NCBI GenBank assembly: GCA_017506865.1
Contig: JAFCMP010000088.1
Coordinates: forward strand, 62,001-126,000
Source: Tribonema minus
Lineage: Eukaryota; Sar; Xanthophyceae; Tribonematales; Tribonemataceae
Length of the DNA stretch: 64,000 nt
Direction: 5' to 3'
Notes under the pieces: generated by a model
The model's input: the letters and a program-made list of their open reading frames with translations, nothing else
The model's database searches: none
Told to the model about the DNA's origin: nothing
Made by a program: the position numbers and the translations under genes
In this document: piece by piece, positions 33,208 to 45,118 of the stretch
Position numbering within the stretch: the first letter of the stretch is position 1
How the letters are laid out: each line of letters starts with the position of its first letter

Positions 33208-36200
33208 ACACCGCTGCTGCTGGTGCTGTCATTTTCACACGTTATCTAAGAGGTGTGCCTGAAAGCCCACACCTGCAGGCGACTGAGACTCATTTCGCTG
33301 ATGTCTCACGCTGCCGACATGTCACACACCTGCTGCGCCGCTGCAGCGCCATCGCCGCGGTCACGGCCACCGCGCTGTACTACCTCTGGACCAGCGCCCT
33401 CTCCTTCTACTACTATCAGGTCTCGCCCGTCGCCTTCCCGGGCGGCCCCAAGCCCGACCCCCTCACGCGCCTCGGCTCGTGGCCCGAGCGGGAGACGACG
33501 CTGGCGCCCGGCTGGCGCTTCCTCACCGCGGAGGAGTCCCACCGCCACACCGAGGCGCAGTGCGGGGGCGAGCTGCCGCTGCTGGGGGAGGCCGCGGGGC
33601 GCCAGATCTGGGTGCACGATGAGGGCCTCGCGAGGGCGCAGGAGGGGCGCGCGCTGCCGGCGTTCAGCGCCGCGCGCAATCCGAACGCGTCCGACCGCCT
33701 CATGCGCGAGCAGAACATTGCGGCGTGGCGCGAGGAGCGGCCGGCGGCGGGCGGCGAAGGAGGGGGGCAGGGGGAGGGGGAGGGGGGCAGCGCGCTGGAC
33801 GCGGCGCGCAGGGGGATCCGCTACTTCCAGATGGTGCAGTGCGAGGACGGGCACTGGGGCGGCGACTACGGTGAGCAACTTGCGCTGTGTGGGATGGCCG
33901 TGGGGACTCAAGCCTGCGTGTGCTGGCGGAGGTAGCTGCCGCTTGCTACCATGGGTTGCGCTGGCGTTACCTGGCCGGTCATGTGCGTTGAGCACAGGCG
34001 CCGGTCAATCCATCACCGAACTGGCTATGAGAATAGTTATTGTGGGACTGCAGAGGAGGGGCCTTTGCGTAGCCTGCGGCTTTAGAGACGTCGGCGTGCA
34101 CCTACTGCGTGTGCGTCTTGGTCACGCTGCAAGTGGTCACAAGCGCTCCCTCGCATTGACAAGCCATCGCCGCATGCTGACACAAAGCAACTTGCAGCAC
34201 TGCACTCGGTGTACGAGGCAAGCGAGCCAGCCATGGCATGCATTTGACGCCGCGCAGCAGCACCAAGTGAACTTCCTTCATCTGCCTCAGCACCTGCTGC
34301 ATCGCCTGCGCTGCTTCACCAACAAGAGCACCGCACCGCCGCCGCTGCCGCCGCCGCTGCTGCCGCCGCTGCCGCCACCGCTGCCGCCGCCGCGCAGGCG
34401 GCCCCTTGTTCCTCATGCCGGGCATGATCATCGCGCACTACGTGATCGGCGAGCCGATCGCGGGCGCGCGCGCCGCGGCCATGCGCCACTACCTCCTCAA
34501 CCACCAGCAGCGCGACGGCGGCTGGGGCACGCACGTCGAGTGCGCGTCGACCATGTTCGGCACGGCGCTCAACTACGTCGCGCTGCGGCTGCTCGGCGCC
34601 GCGCCGGACGCCGCGCCGTGCGCCGCGGCGCGCGCCTTCCTGCACGCGCGCGGCGGCGCGCTCATGACGACGTCCTGGGCCAAGTTCTGGCTCGCGCTGC
34701 TCGGCGTGTACGGCTGGGACGGCATCAACTCGGTGCCCGCGGAGATGTGGCTGCTGCCGCGCTGGCTCCCCTTCCACCCGGGGCGCATGTGGTGCCACTC
34801 GCGCATGGTCTACCTGCCCATGTGCTACCTGTACTGCCGCCGCTGGACGTACGCGCGCGCGGACGCGGACCCGCTCACCCTCGCGCTGCGCACGGAGCTC
34901 TACACGACGCCCTACGCCGCCATCGACTGGGACGCGCACCGCCACGCGTGCTGCCCCGAAGACGCGTACGCGCCGCCGCGCCCGGTGATGCGCCTCCTGC
35001 AGAACGCGCTCGCGGCGTACGAGCGGTGGGGGTGCGTGGGGCCGCTGCGCCGCGCGCGCGCGCGCGGGCTCGCGTTCGCCGCTGAGTACATGGCCGCGGA
35101 GGACGCGCAGACCAACTACATCGACATCGGGCCCGTGAACAAGGCGTTCCACGTGGTGGTGGCGTTCGCGGAGGCGGGCGGCGACGCGCGCGCGCCCGCC
35201 GTGCGGCGCCACCTCCAGCGCGTCGACGACTACCTGTGGGTCGCGGAGGACGGCATGAAGATGCAGGTGCGCGCGCGCGCTGCGGGACGCGAGGCAGCGC
35301 TCGACATCATGTATGGAAACGATGCAAAAGATGGTAGAGCTCAAAGTAGGCGACAAGGCGTGGTGAGCCGCCGGTGCCCTCCACCGATGACCGCGGTCGC
35401 CGCTGCGGGTCAAGCAGTGCCTCCATATATATATCATCTGGTCTCGTGGACGAGCGCCGCTGAGAGGCGCAGCGGCCGCGGTGACGGAAGCGCTCAGGAT
35501 GCGTGGACGCGGCGCTGCGGGCAGCGGCGCTGCGGGCGGCGGCGGCGCGGGTGTCGCCTCGTGTTTTCGACGCCAGATGGTGGACGTATGCTTGCGTGCT
35601 TGCTGGTGTGTGATCGCGGAAAACCGTACGCGGCGGACGTACGCTCGCACGGCAGCGGTGAGGAGGCGCAGCGCGGCAGGGCCGCGCCTTTGTCGCGCCG
35701 CTGTACCGCCGCATGTCGCAGTGCCGGCCTTCCGCGCCGCGCGACCGCGGCAGCGTTAGGGTCAGGGCCAGCGCTGTGCCAGCGGTCATGGTGCCCCTCG
35801 CGGGGCCAGTGCCTCGGCCATCAGCTGCGGATGACGTCAGGCTTCCTGTTTGCATCGCATGTCAGCTCTGTTGCGCACACTGATTTCTGCGCATCGGTGT
35901 CGCCGTGCTCACCCTGCCGCCGCCCCCCCTCCCGCGCCGCCGCAGGGCTACAACGGGAGCCAGTGCTGGGACACGAGCTTCATGCTGCAGGCGGTGGTGG
36001 ACACGGGCCTCGCGGAGGAGTTCCCGCTGCTGTGCCAGCGCGGCTGGCGCTACCTGATGCGCACGCAGGCAAGTCAGGGCCGCGGTGTGTGTATATGTAT
36101 CCTGCTTGCTGAAACATATGCGCTGAGGTGCCGCGCGGCGCTCTTGCTGTGGCCAAGATGTGTTGCGCGTCTATTGCGCTTGCGCGGTGTCTACGCGCTG

Positions 36201-38162
36201 CTGCCGTCACCGCGCGGCGTACTGCATGATGGCGCGCGTAGATCGCGTGCTTGCGGTGCGTTTCGCGTATCTGGCGCTGCGCTGGCGCTGGCCCGCCCCG
36301 TTGTTGTGCCGAGCGCAGCGGCATGCGATGCATGTTGCTTGGGTTCGACCACCCATTCCAGGCCGGATGCGTTCTTCACTTCTGGGCATGGCTGCCGCAG
36401 CGAACGCAACGGGCACCGCCACACAACTCGCACAGACCTGCGCCGCGTGACGCCTGCTGCTGACTACTTTTGCGTGCATTCTAATGATGTTGAAGCCCCG
36501 GACAGCCTGCACGTCACCGCATGCAGCTTCCTCGCCTTGCAGGGGGCAGACAGTGACACGGCGCTGTTTCTCCGCCTGCGCACCTGCTCCCCAGCATTGC
36601 CGAGCGCTGACTGCCAGCGGCGCTTGCGCGTCTCAGCACCCCCCCTCATCCATATCATCATCGCATCGTCGCGCGCAGATCCCCGTCGACGAGGACAACC
36701 GCGAGCGCTACTACCGCCACATCAGCAAGGGCGGGTGGCCGTTCAGCACGGCGGCGCACGGCTGGCCCATCTCGGACTGCACGGGCGAGGGCCTCAAGGC
36801 CGTGCTCGCGCTCGCGCGGCTGTCGTGCGTCGAGGCGGCGGAGGCGCGCATGCCGGAGCAGCGCCTGTACGACGCCGTCAACGTCATCTTCAGCCTGCAG
36901 GCGAGTGCGCGCGTCGCGGGCTTGCGGAGCGATGGGGTCGATTGCCGTGTGTGTCACAGCGCGCACTCACACACACACGCAACGGGGTCGATAACAGTGT
37001 GTCACGGCGCGCAAGCACGCACGCGCCGTGTCTCCCCCGAGGTCCCCGCGCGCGGCTGGCGCGTCGTCATACGGCGCCAGCGCGTTGCGACGCGCGCACT
37101 GCGGTGTCGATGTAACGATGCGGGGGGCGCCGCTGCTGCTGATGCGCTGCTATGCTCCGAGGGACGGCAGAAGCGCGCGGGCTTCCCTGCGCCGCTTGCA
37201 GCAAGAAGATGCCGTCAGTGGTCGATGCGTGCACGAACACATGTGCGCCAACAGGCGCATGCGCAATCTGCGCTGCGCTGCACCTCACTGCACGCGTGCA
37301 ACTACGCCAATCTCACCGCGCTCGCCGCACGCGCCCCCCCCCCCCCCCCCCCTCTGCGCAGAACGAGGACGGCGGCTGGGCGACGTACGAGAACACGCGC
37401 GGCTTTGGCTGGTACGAGTCCCTCAACCCTAGCGAGGTCTTCGGCGACATCATGATCGACTACTCGTACGTCGAGTGCACGAGCGCGTGCGTCACGGCGC
37501 TCGCGGCGTTCGCGCGCCGCCACCCGCGCCACGCGCCGCGGCGCGTCGCGCGCGCCATCGCGCGTGGCGGCGCCTTCCTGCGCAGCATCCAGCGCGCGGA
37601 CGGCTCGTGGTACGGCTCGTGGGCGGTCTGCTTCACGTACGGCACGTGGTTCGGCGTCGTCGGGCTCGCGGCGGTGGCCGCGACGGCGCGCCGCCCGCTC
37701 AGCGCCGCGGAGCGCGGCGCCGTCGCGCGCGCCGCCGCCTTCCTCCTGCGGCGGCAGCGCGCCAACGGCGGCTGGGGCGAGTCGTACCTCGCGTGCGTCA
37801 ACAAGGCGTACCCGGAGGCGGACGGGACGCGCAGCACGAGCGGCGGCGGCGAGCTCGGCGCCGGCGGCAGCGGCGTCGTGCAGACGGCGTGGGCGGTGCT
37901 GGCGCTGGCGGCGGCGGACCTGCGCCCCGGGCAGCTGCGCGCGGGCGAGGCGGAGGTCGCGGACGCGGCGGCGATACGCGCGGCCGTCGCGCGCGGCGCC
38001 GCATTCCTGCGCACGCGCCAGCTGCCGGACGGCGACTGGGCGCAGGAGGGCATCACGGGCGTCTTCAACCGCAGCTGCGGCATCTCGTACTCGGCGTACC
38101 GCAACATCTTCCCGGTGTGGGCGCTCGGCGTGTACGCGCGCCGCTACGAGGCGCAGCGGTGA
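33093..38162 (+). CDS. CAS1: Cycloartenol synthase (oxidosqualene cyclase) with an N-terminal membrane anchor
   Basis: The enzyme cyclises 2,3-oxidosqualene to cycloartenol, the first sterol in plants and many algae, at the ER membrane. Model: exons to 33870, then 34398-35266, 35946-36068, 36679-36900 and 37362-38162; all phases agree. Product choice can be read from three known determinants. Tyr is present in MKMQ-GYNGSQ (35946), and His and Ile are present in HGWPISDC (36757-36771); lanosterol synthases have Thr/Cys or Gln/Val there. QW-type repeats and the blocks [35 protein letters not shown] and [20 protein letters not shown] are intact. The catalytic motif is DCTGE, not the usual DCTAE. 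The start is uncertain: the only in-frame ATG in this exon is 33093, which runs through (CTG)20 as poly-Ala, and an acceptor at 33341 would instead begin the exon at [20 protein letters not shown], a hydrophobic segment absent from ordinary cycloartenol synthases. Introns 3 and 4 have GC donors (36069, 36901). Confidence 0.93.
33148..33207 (+). repeat. (CTG)20 microsatellite
   Basis: Twenty uninterrupted CTG units lie just before or within the first cycloartenol synthase exon. If ATG 33093 is used, the tract is translated as poly-Ala; if an upstream exon exists, it is intronic. Confidence 0.95.
35311..35426 (+). repeat. Intron-resident dispersed repeat, copy B
   Basis: A diverged, GC-shifted relative of copies A and C in cycloartenol synthase intron 2. 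It shares agatggtagagctc..aggcgacaagg, then tgccctccaccgatgacc and cggtcgccgctgc. It lacks about 18 bases (gctgcagcaattggccac) present in the other copies. Confidence 0.75.
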
Positions 38163-39280
38163 GGGGGGGGGGGTCTGGGGGGTGGAAGGGGGGGGGGGCG
38201 GGGGGGCAGCAGTCTGTGATGCGCTGCGGTCTGCAGTGCCGTTGCGGTGTTCCTCTTGCTGCATGTTGGCAGCGCTCATTGTGCGTGATGGGCGATTGAC
38301 ACTGGTGCAATAGCAGCAGGAGTGTGGTTCGACGATGCTAAGCTAAACTTCACCAACACTACAGGGTTCATTTACACCCGCTGTGGTGTGCCTGACCATT
38401 ATTCAGCAAAGCGGGGCTATATTCGTTGTGCAACGACATGAGCGCGCGTTAAGAGCCGGTGCTGATGTGACTGCCATAGGCTGCAGCAGCATCATTCGCC
38501 CTCATCACAGCGAAACTGACTCTTTCGAGTCCACTTCTAATACCATTCCATCAGTTTTTTTGAAAATATACACGTCAGGCACGTCTGCTGTTTATGAACA
38601 GCAGTCTAACCTGCCTGACTCATCACGCGCTTCGCATGTGCATCAGTCATGTGACACGTACTGTGTCCCGATTGTCGCTGACCCTTGAGTTCTGACCTCT
38701 TTATGTCCGACATGTTATTTGGTGGTTTTAGTTTGGTCATACATCAGCATAGGGTCCAAACACACCATGGCAGCATCAGACGTTGACTGATGCTTTGTCA
38801 GTGTCAGTGTATGTGCCCTTGATGGGTCATCGGGCAAATTTGCATGTCGTGCCGACAACACCAGTATTGAGCAAGTCCCCCCCCCCCCTCAGAACATGTT
38901 GCAATTCCTGAAATGTACCAGCCGCAGCTTCATTGCGCGTGTGGAAAGAGGCACACATGTTGATGAGGGAAAGATTGCACCCATTTTGGTGTGGTGCAAG
39001 CAAGCATTTGTTGCTGCAGTGAGCATGCAGGCAGCGGACAACAGCCAGCATGAACAGAGGCGTCAGCAGCGAATCACAGCCGATGTGTGCGCGAACGCCG
39101 GCACGCGCACTTCCGATTACCGTCTGTGATCGCACGCCGTGCGCACTACAAACGCACACGCCTATCCTGCCCCCCTAGCACAACAAACTGCCTACCGCAG
39201 CCCCCCCCCCCACTGCTTCTTAGACGCGCCGCGCGCCCCTACAACGGCTAGCGCGCACGACACTCCAGGGGGCGCCGCCA
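38163..39280. other. Convergent intergenic region CAS / MTD1
   Basis: It opens with strong G runs directly after the cycloartenol synthase stop (38163-38205). The rest is AT-richer with no recognisable gene. Both flanking genes end here. Confidence 0.5.
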
Positions 39281-42162
39281 TCATGCCTCGCCGTTGTCGA
39301 GCTTGGCCTTCTTGGCGGCGGACGGCCGCGCCGCGGCAAAGTTGCCGTGCAGGCGCAGCAGGTTGCGCTCGAGCATCGCGACGGTCACCTTGCCGACCAT
39401 GGGCACGTACTTGACGCCGGGCACCTGCAGGAGCTCCTCCTCGTGCACGTTCTTGAACGTCGACACGTTCACCACGACCGTCCCCGGCTGCACCCACTCC
39501 GTCACGAGCTTGTAGTCACGCGACGGGACGCCGCAGATGACGGCGTGCGAGCGGCGGATCGCGCCCTCCGCCGTCTCGTCCACGACCACGAGGCGCCCGC
39601 GCCGGAACTCGTAGATCGAGTCGATGTCGATCGAGTAGATGGTCGCGCCGTCGTTCGCGAGCATCGCCGCGAGCGGGCGCCCCACGATCTCCGAGCGGTT
39701 GATGATGGTGACGACCTTGCCCTCGAGGCGCGCGCCGACGGGCAGCGCCGCGTCGTACACGGCGAGGTGCTCGAGGATCTTGACGCACGACAGCGGCGTG
39801 CACGGGAGGATGCACTTCTGCGTCTCCGCGGCGTCCACGTAGCGCACGTTGCGGTAGAGGTTGCGCCGGTACAGGTGGCACAGGCCCTCCACGTCCTGCG
39901 GGGGGGGGGGGGCAGCAACGCTCAGTTCGCTGGTGCCACAGCGCGGTGAGCGTGTGTGTCGTGGGCACGCATGGTGTCGTTTTCGTGCTCCGATAAGTGG
40001 TGCCCGGGTTTGATCCGGTGCCATATGCAGAAATGCGCGGGTGGTGAAGTGAGCCGGGAGATGAAGTTTGTGCTGCATTGGCGTTAGCAAGTATGACTCG
40101 TGAAGCTTGCAGGGAGCCCCGGCGCGCATGATACGCAGTTACAACCTCGCCCGCAAGTATCATTGAAACAAGATTCTACAGCACTGCGTTTGGATGTGTC
40201 ATAAGTCAGAGTATTGATACTGAACACCCATGCCTCGAGTGCTCAAAAGCTTGCACACAGAAGTCTTTTTGCCTATTGTGGTTATGGTGGCACTGTTTGA
40301 CTCGTGGCCAATGACTGCAGCAGCGGCAACCACGGTTATTGGTGGAAGGCACTTGCGGCTAACCATCCCTTGTCACCTAGAGCTCAACGATCATTCGATT
40401 CGTTTTTCATTGAAGCACCGCTGAGCAAATATGCCAAATGTTGAAGCAGCGGTGCTGCGCATGCAAACAAACAAGGGGAGGTACATCATTGGTGCAATCC
40501 ACAATGGTGTGGTCCACTGCACTGCAAACTCTGAACACCATGCGCACAGACACATCAAAGCATGTTCGTCTGGCTGACTCATCGACAGGGCTGCGTCTGG
40601 CGGTGCGCTGTCAAGATGTGGCTGTGAGGCCCTATGACCATGGCGCACTTGCAACACCTCATGAGAGATAAACCCTACCATTGTGACAATGAAAGGCCCA
40701 TTATGTGAAGGTGCCACTGCGTTGATCATGATAAGACCTAGAACATGATCGGAGCAGAGCTCACTTTTAAGCTTGATTGAGATAGGGCGTGCTCAAATTA
40801 TGTCATCGCGGTCGACGAATTACTCAATTAGGTCATGGGGAGCTGCACAGGAGCTGTGATGGCGAACAAATTGCTGTGGCTCAGAACCGGGAAAATGACT
40901 CAAGATTTGCGATATGATACACAATGAGACAGTCGCTTCCTGTACTGTACAGTGCACAGTGCAATGCTACCATGCTCATGCACAGCGAGCACAACCAAGT
41001 CACCAAGTCAGCACTTGTGAGCTGCCAATTGACTTCCGTAAGTAGCGGGCGCCTTTTGATATTCATTGCTGGGCTGAGGACCATGAGCCAAATGGTGGCA
41101 TTATGTAATTTTGTAGTGTTGTGTTGCCGCACAACTCATGTGGTGCTCACGTTGCAACAGCGAGCTCTTATTGTAGGGCATTCCTCGAAGCCTGTAGCCT
41201 ACAACCAGGTGCATGATGTTGGTGTGTGCATGTTTGCAGCACAGCGCATGTGGTGCTCGCGTTGCAATAGAGAGCTGTTATTGTACACCATTCCCATAAA
41301 TCAGAATAAGAGTTGCATTGGTTGCAAGTGTTCTTCTCTCATGTGAGCTATAGATTTTTGTGCAGGCTGACTGCCGAGCAACAGCATGAACCAACCATGT
41401 GTTCACGTCAACACTTGAAGCTGCAGGAGACTTAAGTTGAAGTTGCATCAACGTGAGATTCTGGAGGGAGGCAGCATTAATGACTTCACCCGTTATAGTT
41501 TCAGTAAGAGTATGTGCCTTACCTTTTCATGGCTAATGCTGTCCCTGAGATAGTCATCCATGGTGCCGCCATAGAAGCTGGGGAAAGCACCGAACACAGG
41601 GTAGTACACCATGATGCCGTGCACGTCTGGGTCCGCATTTGCCTCCTCCAATTTTGTCTCCAGATCCTCCTTTGTGCATTCCCGTACCTGCCGGGGGACG
41701 CACAGCGAAGCAGCCCACGTGAATCTCAAGTCCACCCCAGGGACTCAGCAACATGTCACTGCTACTTCTGTGCGTTGATGTTCATCGCCGTGTCTTAGTA
41801 GTGACGCGAGACCCTACGATATGTTGGATATCCACAGCAATTGTGCAGTGTGTCAGCTGGAGCGCAAGCCGCAGCTACTGGACTGGTGTTCCTGTCCTTA
41901 CATGCGACGTCAGAGCGGCGGCGTGCCTCACCTCATATCGAATACCATCCCTAGCACAGGCCCGCCCTGTCCAGTCAGCGTATTTTTTGGCAGCAGGGTC
42001 GTTGTTGGCCAGCAGGCCCACCATTTTGGGCCCGACGCCGCCCAGCTTCTCCTGGATATATGTTTTGACCTCTTCCCTGAAGGGCTCGGCTATGAGGGCA
42101 GCATCTATCTTCTCGCCCGGAGGCAGGTCCTCTGCCACTACTGCTGCTGTCGCTGCTGCCAT
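39281..42162 (-). CDS. MTD1: NAD-dependent methylenetetrahydrofolate dehydrogenase, MTD1 type
   Basis: It oxidises 5,10-methylene-THF to methenyl-THF with NAD+ in the one-carbon pool. Model: exons 42162-41932, 41687-41523 and 39895-39281, phase 0 throughout, 336 residues, close to yeast Mtd1. Shared blocks are LLANNDPAAKKYADWT, GIMVYYPVFG, DVEGLCHLYRRNLYRNVRYV, ILPCTPLSCVKILEHLAVYD, INRSEIVGRPLAAMLANDGA and YVPMVGKVTVAML. In bifunctional dehydrogenase/cyclohydrolases the first block has Y-x-x-x-K, whose Lys drives cyclohydrolase. Here the site reads YADWT, as in monofunctional Mtd1, so cyclohydrolase activity is probably absent. The start ATG is 42162; no organelle signal is evident, so it is likely cytosolic. 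The C-terminal tail is basic (PSAAKKAKLD). Intron 2 is 1.6 kb and holds a dispersed repeat and a two-copy tandem repeat. The region 42219-42265 upstream has ctcaacttcat and aaacttcaagatcaagttga. Confidence 0.93.
40286..40411 (-). repeat. Intron-resident dispersed repeat, copy C
   Basis: The inverted counterpart of copy A, inside MTD1 intron 2. Relative to its host gene it lies in the sense direction, as do copies A and B. By eye roughly 12 of 126 positions differ from copy A. Confidence 0.9.
41129..41294 (-). repeat. Two-copy tandem repeat, 110-bp offset
   Basis: The block 41129-41184 (catgtggtgctcacgttgca, then gagctcttattgta) recurs at 41239-41294 with a few substitutions (catgtggtgctcgcgttgca, then gagctgttattgta). 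It lies in MTD1 intron 2, not far before exon 2. Confidence 0.88.
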
Positions 42163-43189
42163 GTTTGCAAGCAACTTTGAGACTGTGGAGCGTGTGTAGT
42201 GCCTGCCCTCTCACACTAGCCTCAACTTCATGAGATTGTAAACTTCAAGATCAAGTTGATCTTGTGGAGCGTGGTTTTGGAGTGTTGAACCCACCGCGCC
42301 GCGCCCTACGCAGCGATAGCAACTTTGCAATACTGGCGCCATGCCGCCGTCGCGCAGACAGTATTGGCAGCAGCACTGGTAGCAGGAGGGTGCATCAATT
42401 GTAAGCTGGACTCTTTCCAAGGAGTGTGGTAGCTTGTGTACATGCAGCCGCCGACGCGACTGGTGAAGGCACTGCTACCGAGTTGCCATAGGTGGTATGA
42501 TCGGCGGCTTTGAAACCGTGCTGCTGCGCGGAGTGATGCCCTTGGTTTTCAGGTACGAACCTTCCATGGTTCACAACGAGTGGTGCAGAACGGAACTGAT
42601 GCGTGGCTCGCTCGCCTGCGAGCCTAGTCAAATCGCATGACGATGCGACAGTGCCCAACGGCGCTCAACCACGCAGCAGTTTTGCGACACGTGCCAGTGA
42701 ATTCAAAGTCAAGAATTTGTGGCTACGGACTAAATTACACGCTTGTGATCAAAAGTGTTACAAAACTGCCTTCTTGGTGACGTGTTGTTGCTCAAAGCAC
42801 AGCTTTCAGGGGGGGGAGGCAGATGCTGCTGGCTGCATGGTGAGGGAGTTGACAAACTCCACGACTGAATTTGCCAGCAGGGCATGCACTCTAGCGTGAG
42901 TGAGGGTGACGGCTTGGCCCTAACGTGCGCTCGCCTCTATCGCGCGGAGCTTCACGTTGCAGCTCTCTGTTGCAGCGCCCCACATTGCCATTATCAGATG
43001 TTGACACAAGAGGCAGAGGGAAGGGCGGGTGGACATGGGTGCACGAGGCTGCCATGAAGGGTGCGTGCACATCATGTGGCTAACATTCCAGTGTGGCTCT
43101 GCGTGTGTAATGGCAAGAGTCTCGAGGCATCTGCTTTTGACTTGCAAGCCTTCGATGAGCAGCACCCTGTGCTTTGAGGACACAAAAAG
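42163..43189. promoter_or_regulatory. Upstream region of MTD1
   Basis: The first ~100 bases next to the start codon hold three TTCAA/TTGAA words (42219-42265), partly palindromic (cttcaagatcaagttgatct). The remainder shows no gene. Confidence 0.4.
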
Positions 43190-43263
43190 TACTCCGAGTG
43201 GGGCTTGAACCCACGACCTTGTGCATGTGAAGCACACGCTACTGCCAACTGAGCTATCGAAGC
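43190..43263 (-). tRNA. trnV-CAC: tRNA-Val(CAC)
   Basis: On the minus strand this 74-nt sequence folds as a full cloverleaf. The acceptor gcttcga pairs with tcggagt (with G1-U72 and U4-G69 wobbles). The D arm is gctc agttggca gtagc. The anticodon stem tgtgc/gcaca is perfect around the loop ttcacat (anticodon CAC, plus-strand 43227-43229). The T arm is gtggg ttcaagc cccac. The discriminator base is A; CCA is not encoded and there is no intron, so it is a normal nuclear tRNA gene reading GUG codons, which are common in these GC-rich genes. Internal A and B boxes are intact. It is downstream of a TTTTTG stretch on the minus strand (43184-43189) that could end RNA polymerase III transcription. 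Confidence 0.95.
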
Positions 43264-45118
43264 ATGATAATCCAAGTGATGACACGATGCTGTCCGAGAG
43301 TATGTAAGCTAGATGCAAGGAACTCATGAATAAACCGACGCCGTGGCCTACGGCGGCGGGGATGCCTGCCTGCTGCATGCCTGCGACGGTGCGCTGCTGC
43401 CCATGCCCTTTGCCTGATGACGCCTGCATGCTACAAGGCTATGAAACAACTGGTTGTGTATCGATTGGTCATCATCAAAGTGTTGCAATCAGTATGCAAT
43501 GAGGAACACCAAAAATTAAGACGTCGGTGATAGCGCCGCTGACGTATGCATACTGTGCTTATGGAGAGACAAAGCGCCGGATTGACAGCTGGTGGTGCCC
43601 CACCTTGAGCTCATCCGTCAAGGACGAGTATACCAAGCATCATGGCATGTATGCAAACACAGTGAGGGCAGGATTGTAGCACAGAAGTCTTGCTGTAACA
43701 GATTCAAGGTTTGACACTTTCAATGTTGTTTGGTTCTCATGGTTCTCATAAGCCCCAGGGCCCTTCTCAACAATGGAAGCTCCCCCGTTACCGTTACCAC
43801 AGGAATTGGCCTTCAGGACGCCTCACAGCGAGTTATGCAATGGTTCACCTCACAGCGAATCTTATGCACTTGTTCAGGGTCAATGTCATCAGATTCTTTT
43901 TCGCAAGTCTGATCGGGGCAATTGCTCAGCGCTGGTTGGTAAGTCAAGCTTTCGTGTAGGCTACCAGTGTTCTGCTTGATGTCTAATGAAAGCAGTTCGT
44001 TTTTTGTGTGGTCGACCCCCCTGTCGCGTAGTGCCTGCTGGAGCTGCGCTGACCTACACGCGCGCCAACTGCACTACACTGTACACATCACCTGCCTGTG
44101 AGGAAGCACAACTGATTCGCTTGCATGCCATGCTGTTGCCATGCGTGGCGGACATGACCGCTAATCTAGCCCTAACCCTAACTCCTTGCTGTGAACTCGC
44201 TCCAATGTCCATTTATGAAGATCCTGATGTACACATGCTCGCGTATACCGAGTGAGTCATGCATGGAGTCACATATAGCACCCCCCATGCGCCTGGAATC
44301 ATTCAGCCCCATCTGTGAGCATGGCCGGCTCTGCAGGTGCCGCAGGGAGTAGCGGCACTGTGCATGGTACGCCCGGCGTGCACGACGCGCCCATGTGTGG
44401 TGCACCTCTCCACGCTCATGGCATTGCACATCAGAGCTCGCGGCATGGCACATCTGAAATTTGTCCCTGGCACACGCATGAGCAGCGCGCACTGCTTTGA
44501 AGTGCCATCAATCAGACATCGATCCTCATCAGAGGCTCTGAGTGCATCAGTGGCATGCCTCGCACGGGCGCTGCACTTCAGAACAACATCGAGATCCGGC
44601 ACCACCCTGCAGGGAGCTTGTATCTTCGGAGGACCCATGCAATGTGTGTTCTAGGCATGTACATGGGTGCTGCTGGTACGCACATGCGCTGATGTGCTGC
44701 TTGCCAGCTGGCTGACTGTTCTCATGTGCCAATGCCCCTGGACCGTCACAAGGGCTACCCCTGGTAGTACATGGAAAAAACGCGGTACATCCCAAGCAGT
44801 GTATTAATGCCTTTGCGCCCACATCCAGCCACTATCGAACCGTGCAGATCGTGTACGAGGCCACCGCAGCGTGTTGCTACACGGCAGGTTCATGGCGCTG
44901 ACAACAAACACACAAAACCCAGATGACGCACATCAGCTATGCTCGCGTAACTCCAAGGGCGCATGCAGTGCATATTCAAATCAAGTTTGGGCAACATGGC
45001 CCACTTTTATTCATAATCCTCGTGGGCGATAGGGTAGTACGACAGCGCCTCCTGTACGTGATGACATTGCGTCTGACCTTGGCTACATCCCCACAACGCC
45101 TGCAACCCAGCTCCCTAT
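43264..45118. other. Intergenic region, no supported gene
   Basis: A 26-bp imperfect tandem repeat (cctcacagcgag/cctcacagcgaa) lies near 43824-43875, and a telomere-like ccctaaccctaac word near 44169. ORFs up to about 110 codons show no recognisable features. Confidence 0.45.

Noticed and set aside
34316-35650. 444-codon minus-strand frame opposite cycloartenol synthase
   Set aside because: A GC-skewed shadow frame; the + strand exon is fully conserved cyclase.
33342-38162. Lanosterol synthase as an alternative
   Set aside because: The Tyr/His/Ile determinants are all of the cycloartenol type.
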